Assembly (NCBI GenBank): GCA_025355115.1
Contig: JANXLO010000045.1
Span: forward strand, 1-5,973
Length of the DNA: 5,973 bases
DNA from: Chthonomonadaceae bacterium
GTDB taxonomy: Bacteria; Armatimonadota; Chthonomonadetes; Chthonomonadales; Chthonomonadaceae
Direction: 5' to 3'
The stretch's first letter is position 1, and each line of letters starts with the position of its first letter. The notes beneath the pieces were generated by a model. It saw only the letters and a list, made by a program, of their open reading frames with translations, was not told where the DNA came from and ran no database searches. The translations under genes and the position numbers were made by a program. Of this stretch, positions 1 to 4,666 are shown piece by piece.

Positions 1-758
1 GCCATATCGAGGTGCAGATCATGGCCGATGAGCATGGTCACGTCGTTCATCTTGGAGAAAGAGACTGCTCCGTTCAGAATCTGAGGCACCAGAAAGTGCT
101 GGAGGAGGCTCCAGCGACCGCCCTTTCAGCCGCGCAGCGTAAGGCCCTGGGAGAGGCTGCCGTTCGGGCTGCACAGTCCATCGGCTACTCCAACGCAGGA
201 ACGGTGGAGTTCCTTGTGGACAAACGCGGCGAGCACTATTTTCTGGAAATGAACAAGCGCCTGCAGGTGGAGCACTGCATCACCGAGGCCATCACCGGAA
301 TCGATCTGGTAAAGATGCAGATTCAGGTCGCAGCCGGTGAGCGTCTGCCCTTCAACCAGAAGGAGATCCGCTGGGAAGGTCATGCGATCGAGTGCCGCAT
401 CAATGCGGAGGATCCGGATCGCAACTTCGCCCCAAGCGCCGGCCGCATCGATCGGGTAGTGCTGCCCGGCGGGTTCGGCGTCCGCGTCGATACTCACATC
501 TATCCGGGCTACGAAGTTCCCTCTTACTACGACTCTCTGCTCGCGAAAGTGATCGTCTGGGACAAGACCCGTGCTGCTGCGATCGCGCGAATGCAGCGCT
601 GTCTGCAGGAGATGGAGATCACCGGCATCCGGACGAACATCGGTTTTCAAAAGCGCATCCTCGCGAACGCGTTCTACAGGCGCGGTGACGTGACGACAGA
701 TTTTATCCAACGGCGTATCCTGAACGGAGACACGGTGGAGGGGCCAAAACCAGGGTAA
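1..758 (+). CDS. accC: Biotin carboxylase subunit of acetyl-CoA carboxylase (AccC), C-terminal part, 5' truncated
   Basis: This enzyme carboxylates biotin on the carrier protein AccB using ATP and bicarbonate, the first half-reaction of malonyl-CoA formation in cytosolic fatty-acid synthesis. The frame is open from position 3 and 251 codons are visible. They begin at the HIEVQ motif, which matches E. coli AccC from His209, so about the first 210 residues lie off the left edge. The GTG at 12 is inside the gene and is not a start. Visible motifs are ERDCS (local residues 19-23), HQKV (29-32), EMNKRLQVEH (82-91), ECRINAEDP and PGGFGVR, so the known ATP, bicarbonate and biotin contacts are mostly present. 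The protein ends soon after the biotin carboxylase C-domain with no biotinyl domain, which fits a stand-alone subunit rather than a pyruvate or propionyl-CoA carboxylase fusion. Oddities are one extra residue between the ATP-binding Gln and His (SVQNLRHQK), Lys85 where Thr is usual, and Cys92 where Pro is usual. A paralogous acyl-CoA carboxylase subunit is the main alternative. Confidence 0.93.
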   Translation, partial: HIEVQIMADEHGHVVHLGERDCSVQNLRHQKVLEEAPATALSAAQRKALGEAAVRAAQSIGYSNAGTVEFLVDKRGEHYFLEMNKRLQVEHCITEAITGIDLVKMQIQVAAGERLPFNQKEIRWEGHAIECRINAEDPDRNFAPSAGRIDRVVLPGGFGVRVDTHIYPGYEVPSYYDSLLAKVIVWDKTRAAAIARMQRCLQEMEITGIRTNIGFQKRILANAFYRRGDVTTDFIQRRILNGDTVEGPKPG

Positions 759-774
759 TTCACCCGCAGCTATC

Positions 775-781
775 AAAGGAG
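775..781 (+). promoter_or_regulatory. Ribosome binding site of the SGNH hydrolase gene
   Basis: AAAGGAG lies 6 bases before the ATG at 788, which is close to ideal Shine-Dalgarno sequence and spacing. It fixes the start and supports translation of the gene as a separate product, even if it is transcribed from an upstream accC promoter. I saw no convincing promoter in the 29 bases after accC. Confidence 0.8.
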
Positions 782-787
782 ATACAG

Positions 788-2116
788 ATGAAATCTTTCC
801 CACGGGCGGCGCTACTCGGCGTCCTTGCTCTCGGCCTGCTGACCGGCTTCGCCTCGCCGCGAGCCCGCGCTCAGACCATGCCGGGTCACACGACCAATGC
901 CACGACTCATTTCTATCTACGCGACGGAGACCGCGTCGTATTCTACGGCGACAGCATCACGGATCAGCGGCTCTACACGACCTACATCGAGTCCTACTGC
1001 GTCAGTAGATTCCCCAAAAAGCACTTCACTTTCACACACTCCGGATGGGGAGGCGACCGTGTGACGGGAGGCGGGGGCGGGCCGGTCGATCTGCGCCTCG
1101 ATCGAGATCTATTCGCGTATCATCCGACAGTCGTGACGATCTGCCTGGGCATGAACGACGGCAGCTATCGGGCCTTCGACCAGAACATATTCAACACGTA
1201 TATCCAGGGTTACAGGCACATTCTGGATCGAATCATCAAGGAGATTCCCGGGGTTCGCATCACGCTCGTCACAGCTTCCGCGTATGACGATGTCACCCGA
1301 GCACCGGGCTTCACCGGCGGCTACAACGCCACGCTGACTGCATATGGCGAAGCGATCAAATCCTTGGGCCGAGAATACGGGCTGACGGTGGCCGATACGA
1401 ATGCTCCCCTTGTCGCCATGCTAGCGCGAGCCGAAGTAGCAGACCCCACTCTTGCCCCGCTGATAATCAAAGATAGGGTACACCCAGGCTCAGGCGGCCA
1501 TGTAGTGATGGCAGCCGCGGTGCTCAAAGCCTGGAACGCGCCCGATACCGTGGCGGACATCGAGATCGATGGCTCGAACAACACGGTCACACGGAGCCTG
1601 GGAAGCAGGGTCGCCATGCGCGGATCGACGAACGGAAGCATCTCCTTCACGCACACCGACAGCGCACTGCCTTGGCCACTGGATAGAGATGCGGGCAACA
1701 ACAAGGATACACTGCTCGTTCTCGGCACAACCGACATCGAACAGACGCTGAATCGATACCAGCTCAAAATCACGAACCTGCCAGCAGCCAACTACGCGCT
1801 CTCCGTAGACGGGGCAAACATGGGAACCGTGTCGCGAGACGCGCTGCAACAAGGAGTGGACCTGGCCACAATGCCCGCCCTCGCACCGAACAAGCAGGCC
1901 AATTCACTGCTCGGAATGGTGAGGCACCACAACGATCTGCATTTCCAGCGATGGCGAGTCTTGCAGGTGCCGAACTCCTCAGGCGGCAAACAGATAACTC
2001 CTGACATCCAGACAAAAATGGCAGATGTGGACAGGCAAGAGATGCAGACTCTTGCGAGCATCACTGCCTCCGCGCAGCCCGCACCCCATAGAGTCGAACT
2101 GACTCCCATGCCCTGA
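788..2116 (+). CDS. Secreted SGNH/GDSL-family hydrolase (esterase-like) with a C-terminal accessory region
   Basis: A predicted exported ester hydrolase of 442 residues. Residues 1-28 form a signal peptide with a basic start, a hydrophobic core (ALLGVLALGLLTGF) and an ARA-Q cleavage site near residue 28, so the mature protein should be periplasmic or secreted. The SGNH blocks occur in order: GDS with nucleophile Ser56; SGWGGD with the oxyanion Gly near 89; GMND with Asn123; and DRVHP with Asp229 and His232. The catalytic set is therefore complete. The SGNH domain spans about 45-250. Residues 256-395 are a further region ending in a conserved-looking HNDLHFQRWRVLQVP stretch, followed by a polar tail of about 45 residues. 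Related two-part proteins, as I remember them, occur in Acidobacteriota, Planctomycetes and Verrucomicrobia, often near glycan-degradation genes. The substrate cannot be read from sequence; a carbohydrate acetyl-ester or other small ester is plausible. The gene follows accC by 29 bases and is followed by a perfect hairpin. Confidence 0.88.
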   Translation: MKSFPRAALLGVLALGLLTGFASPRARAQTMPGHTTNATTHFYLRDGDRVVFYGDSITDQRLYTTYIESYCVSRFPKKHFTFTHSGWGGDRVTGGGGGPVDLRLDRDLFAYHPTVVTICLGMNDGSYRAFDQNIFNTYIQGYRHILDRIIKEIPGVRITLVTASAYDDVTRAPGFTGGYNATLTAYGEAIKSLGREYGLTVADTNAPLVAMLARAEVADPTLAPLIIKDRVHPGSGGHVVMAAAVLKAWNAPDTVADIEIDGSNNTVTRSLGSRVAMRGSTNGSISFTHTDSALPWPLDRDAGNNKDTLLVLGTTDIEQTLNRYQLKITNLPAANYALSVDGANMGTVSRDALQQGVDLATMPALAPNKQANSLLGMVRHHNDLHFQRWRVLQVPNSSGGKQITPDIQTKMADVDRQEMQTLASITASAQPAPHRVELTPMP

Positions 2117-2142
2117 GCCATCGTGCTCAACCGCTCTCACCG

Positions 2143-2178
2143 CCAGACCCAGTGATCAGATCAGGACACTGGGTCTGG
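2143..2178 (+). terminator. Perfect 12-bp inverted repeat, possible transcription terminator
   Basis: CCAGACCCAGTG at 2143-2154 is exactly complementary to CACTGGGTCTGG at 2167-2178, with a 12-base loop. The hairpin starts 27 bases after the SGNH hydrolase stop, where a terminator is expected. It is GC-rich and stable, but the 3' flank (GAAACTTCGTCTTC) is only loosely T-rich, so it lacks a classical U-tract. It may be a weak intrinsic terminator, or a 3'-end stabilising hairpin used with Rho. The reverse direction has no T-run either. Confidence 0.55.
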
Positions 2179-2306
2179 GAAACTTCGTCTTCATCGCTAC
2201 TTGCTCAGCATGACTGGCTAACATTCGACTCGAAGCTGTTAATCAGTGAATACTTCCCTAGCCTGGCTTCGTCAATCCTGACAGACACGCACAGAATGAT
2301 CTCCGC
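2179..2306. other. Non-coding spacer with no recognised element
   Basis: This stretch separates the hairpin after the hydrolase gene from the marR promoter. I see no credible ORF, tRNA or repeat. The only structure is a 6-bp inverted repeat, CGAAGC (2231-2236) with GCTTCG (2266-2271), separated by 29 bases, which is too weak to name. Confidence 0.5.
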
Positions 2307-2335
2307 TTGACAAAAGTAGTTCGTCTGTGTAAACT
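2307..2335 (+). promoter_or_regulatory. Sigma-70-type promoter of the marR-efflux operon
   Basis: A consensus -35 box TTGACA (2307-2312) is followed after 17 bases by TAAACT (2330-2335), which matches the -10 consensus at four of six positions including the first two and the last. Transcription would start about 7 bases after the -10 box, at roughly 2341-2343, which coincides with the marR ATG at 2343. The TTG inside the -35 box is also in frame with marR, but the promoter makes it implausible as a start codon. Confidence 0.72.
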
Positions 2336-2336
2336 A
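2317..2336. promoter_or_regulatory. Candidate MarR operator: dyad between and over the promoter boxes
   Basis: TAGTT (2317-2321) and AACTA (2332-2336) form a perfect inverted repeat with a 10-base spacer, 20 bases overall, the size typical for a MarR-dimer site. It covers the -35/-10 spacer and the -10 box, so bound protein would block RNA polymerase. MarR proteins commonly repress their own operon in this way and release on ligand binding. A second short dyad, ATAC-G-GTAT (2336-2344), runs into the start codon. That this is the operator is inferred from position and symmetry; short dyads also arise by chance. Confidence 0.45.
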
Positions 2337-2342
2337 TACGGT

Positions 2343-2990
2343 ATGCCGAATAATCAGGATAAGCTAACGGAAATCGCTGAAGCGGACTCCGACGACAATG
2401 AGTCCACTCGACACTCCTCGACGAAGCCTAAAGCGAGTGAGGATGAACCGCCGCTCGGCAGGGCTCTTTTTCGCGTAATGCGGGCGTTGGTGTTCGAGGA
2501 TAAGCCGCTCGCAGAGCTCGACGCGCTCCCTCTGGCGCAGTTGCGTCTGCTTATGGCTGTCTACTACGGGCCGGACGCCACGATGAAGGATTTCAGCGAG
2601 CGCCTCAGCGTTTCCCAGTCCACCGTGACTCAGCTTGCCGAGCGGCTTGTCCGGAAGGGCTTTATCGAGCGGCGCGCCGATAGCAACGACCGGCGCGTGG
2701 TAAGGCTTCACACTAGCGCGTATGGACAGACGATCGTCGGACAGGCTGATGCTCTGCGCAAGGCCACGCTTCGCAAGGTCTGGGACAGCTGCCATCAGCA
2801 CGAACAAGTGAAGCTCATTCTGGCTCTGGATATGCTCGGTGAGCTGGGAGAGAAAGTGCGGGCAGCCGAGGGCCGTCCGCTGCGGCCTATGCCTGAAGCG
2901 CTTCCCGGCCAGAAGGATGAGAGCGGGACAGCCGCGCAGGAACAGACCAACCCCGTCAATTTGATGACCCGCCGTGTCCGCGGACGCTGA
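2343..2990 (+). CDS. MarR-family winged helix-turn-helix transcriptional regulator
   Basis: A cytosolic DNA-binding regulator of 215 residues, probably the local repressor of the efflux genes that follow. The winged helix lies at about 62-125. MKDFSERLSVSQSTVTQLAERLVRKGFIE (81-109) contains helix-turn-helix helices alpha3 and alpha4, and the wing carries DSNDRR (113-118) followed by VVRLHTSAYG, the family's DxxDRR...LTxxG signature. Flanking helices (about 38-58 and 127-172) should form the dimer interface. Typical members have 140-160 residues; this one adds an acidic and polar N-terminal extension of about 35 residues and a polar C-terminal tail of about 40, both probably disordered. ATG 2343 is preferred over the in-frame TTG at 2307 because the latter lies in the -35 box. 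No Shine-Dalgarno precedes 2343, consistent with a leaderless message. The stop is 38 bases before the TolC-like gene with no promoter between, so they are very likely co-transcribed. The ligand is unknown. Confidence 0.9.
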   Translation: MPNNQDKLTEIAEADSDDNESTRHSSTKPKASEDEPPLGRALFRVMRALVFEDKPLAELDALPLAQLRLLMAVYYGPDATMKDFSERLSVSQSTVTQLAERLVRKGFIERRADSNDRRVVRLHTSAYGQTIVGQADALRKATLRKVWDSCHQHEQVKLILALDMLGELGEKVRAAEGRPLRPMPEALPGQKDESGTAAQEQTNPVNLMTRRVRGR

Positions 2991-3028
2991 CAATGCCGTC
3001 TTCTCGATCTTGAAAGGAAAGAAACTCC

Positions 3029-4567
3029 ATGAACCGAACCGCCCGTCAACGCGCTCTGCTTATTCTTCCGCTTCTCTCGGTCAATGTGACAGGAGCCGGG
3101 GCGAGAGCGCAGCAGACGGTGCCAGCTCCCAGCGGGCAGAATCCTGCCGTCGCGGCCCCCGCCCAGGTGTCGCCTTTGCAGAACCAGCCCGCCTCCGGTC
3201 AGAATGACCTGAATCCGGCGGCTCAGCGATATGGACTGCCACGCAATCCAACTATAGGCGGCCCGGTGGACACGGATCTGACCAAGCCGCTGACGCTGGA
3301 GCGAGCTGTGCGGATAGGGCTGGCGCGTCAGGACACGATCGCAATCGCACAGACGCAGATCGACTCGGCCAATGCCAGGGTCGTACAGGCGAGATCGCAG
3401 TACTATCCTCAAGTGACTCCGACGATCCAATACCAGTCGAACCTGCAGCCAGGAGTGCGCTTCAACTCAGCTACGGGAACCACCTCGCGCGGCAGCTTCA
3501 ACTCCGACACTCGCACAGATGTAATCGCCGCTCGTCAGCTGCTCTACGATACCGGGAAGCGGGAGGCCAGCGTAGGGTTTGCGAGACGAAGCGCATTCGG
3601 GTCCGAGTACGGCCTCGCCAATCAGCGACAGTCCGTGATTTTAACCGTGACGGAAGGCTACTACAATCTGCTTCGGGACAGGGAGCTGGTTCGAGAATCC
3701 ATCGACAATGCGGGCCGCGCGAGAGTGACTCGGGACGTGATCCAGGCGCAGGCAGATGTTGGGAGCGCCGCGCAGTCCGACGTGCTTCAAGCGGAGGCGG
3801 ACTACGCCAATGCTAGAACTCAGATTTTCGTGGCTCAGGCAAACTACGGCGTCTCACAGGCATCGCTCAAGAACTCGATGGGAGTAGTCACCTCTCAGCC
3901 TGTCGTTCTCCCTGATGATCCCATTCAGCCCCCCAATACCGCGCCGGACGCTCTTGGCCTCGAGCCATATGTGCGACTCGCCTACAACAACCGGCTCGAT
4001 ATCAAGCAGCTACGGGAGCAGGTGAACGCGCAGGGCTACAATGTGCGCATCGCGAACATCAACGCCGGACCAACGGTGACCGCCGACATCACGGAAGGAT
4101 ATGCGCTTGACCCAAATGCCGGAGAGCAAAGGACGTTCTTCGTTGGTATTTCTTATCCACTGTTCGATGGCGGCAACACCCGTGCCGCTGTGCGCGAAAG
4201 CAGAGCTGGTCTGGAGCAGGATCGACGCTCCCTCGACGCACTGGAGCAGAACGTGCGATTTAGCGTCGAGCAGTCCTACGTCAATCGTGAACAGGACAAG
4301 CAACGAATCATCTCCTCTCAGCTCGCCGTGAACGCCGCGCAGCAAAACTACGATGTCGCGCTCGAGAAGCAGCGTAATCAGCTGGTAAACATCCCGGAAG
4401 TCACGCTCGCGGAGAACCAGTTGGTCAATGCGAGGGTCTCGCTGGTGCAGGCAATCTACGACTTTTTCATCTCCGAATCTCAGCTAAAAAGGGCCATCGG
4501 GGTAAACGATCCTGTGTTCCTGCCGAAGGTTCCAGGCGCAAGGCCGCCTGTTCTTCAGCCTCGCTGA
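3029..4567 (+). CDS. TolC-family outer-membrane efflux channel protein
   Basis: A predicted trimeric outer-membrane channel and periplasmic tunnel, the exit duct of a tripartite pump; 512 residues. Residues 1-27 are a signal peptide ending ARA-Q, with no lipobox cysteine, so it resembles TolC rather than lipoprotein channels such as OprM. A Gln/Pro/Ala-rich linker (28-82) precedes two outer-membrane efflux repeats (Pfam OEP type). Repeat 1, about 88-288, starts LTLERAVRIGLARQDTI and contains LLYDTGKREASV. Repeat 2, about 308-492, starts LEPYVRLAYNNRLDI and contains PLFDGGNTRAAV. Each has the usual pattern of helix, strand pair and long amphipathic helix, and the duplicated YDTG/FDGG turn is characteristic. 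The ATG at 3029 has GGA at 3016-3018 upstream, a slightly long 10-base spacing. It sits 38 bases after marR and 99 bases before the adaptor gene, indicating a shared export function. The exported substrate cannot be inferred. Confidence 0.93.
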   Translation: MNRTARQRALLILPLLSVNVTGAGARAQQTVPAPSGQNPAVAAPAQVSPLQNQPASGQNDLNPAAQRYGLPRNPTIGGPVDTDLTKPLTLERAVRIGLARQDTIAIAQTQIDSANARVVQARSQYYPQVTPTIQYQSNLQPGVRFNSATGTTSRGSFNSDTRTDVIAARQLLYDTGKREASVGFARRSAFGSEYGLANQRQSVILTVTEGYYNLLRDRELVRESIDNAGRARVTRDVIQAQADVGSAAQSDVLQAEADYANARTQIFVAQANYGVSQASLKNSMGVVTSQPVVLPDDPIQPPNTAPDALGLEPYVRLAYNNRLDIKQLREQVNAQGYNVRIANINAGPTVTADITEGYALDPNAGEQRTFFVGISYPLFDGGNTRAAVRESRAGLEQDRRSLDALEQNVRFSVEQSYVNREQDKQRIISSQLAVNAAQQNYDVALEKQRNQLVNIPEVTLAENQLVNARVSLVQAIYDFFISESQLKRAIGVNDPVFLPKVPGARPPVLQPR

Positions 4568-4601
4568 TGTTCAAGCGACGGCACGCACTATCAGCGCTGG
4601 C

Positions 4602-4629
4602 TTGTCATCTGGATTGCACTCACTATTAA
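4602..4629 (+). promoter_or_regulatory. Weak candidate internal promoter upstream of the adaptor gene
   Basis: TTGTCA (4602-4607, five of six -35 matches) and TATTAA (4624-4629, four of six -10 matches) are 16 bases apart in the 99-base gap between the channel and adaptor genes. Just downstream, AAAACTAT resembles the AAACTAT half of the dyad upstream of marR, and ACTAT is directly repeated (4622-4626 and 4631-4635). It may give extra transcription of the adaptor; such matches also arise by chance. Confidence 0.27.
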
Positions 4630-4653
4630 AACTATGTTTCGCCTCTGCAGACA

Positions 4654-4660
4654 GAAGGAG
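4654..4660 (+). promoter_or_regulatory. Ribosome binding site that decides the adaptor start
   Basis: GAAGGAG ends 6 bases before the ATG at 4667. An in-frame ATG also exists at 4634, but it has no such site in front of it, and starting there would put the ribosome binding site inside the coding region and add 11 residues ahead of the membrane anchor. The start at 4667 is therefore preferred. Confidence 0.82.
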
Positions 4661-4666
4661 ACGGCG

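Noticed and set aside
126..803. Long open frame of 225 codons on the minus strand opposite accC
   Set aside because: It lies fully antisense to a clearly recognisable AccC, its translation shows no family motif, and long antisense frames are expected opposite GC-rich coding DNA.
2231..2271. Inverted repeat CGAAGC ... GCTTCG in the spacer before marR
   Set aside because: Only 6 bp with a 29-base loop and no associated signal; this is expected by chance.
2307..2342. TTG at 2307 as the marR start, adding 12 residues
   Set aside because: It is the first triplet of a consensus -35 box, has no ribosome binding site, and would place the whole promoter inside the coding region.
2364..3430. Minus-strand open frames opposite marR and the TolC-like gene (2364-2993 and 2795-3430)
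   Set aside because: They overlap well-supported genes on the + strand, and their translations look like arbitrary Arg/Ser-rich shadows without domains.
4572..4604. Inverted repeat CAAGC ... GCTTG after the TolC-like gene as a terminator
   Set aside because: A 5-bp stem with a 23-base loop and no T-run is too weak, and the adaptor gene downstream most likely belongs to the same operon.
4634..4666. ATG at 4634 as the adaptor start
   Set aside because: It lacks a ribosome binding site, and the strong GAAGGAG at 4654-4660 points to the ATG at 4667.
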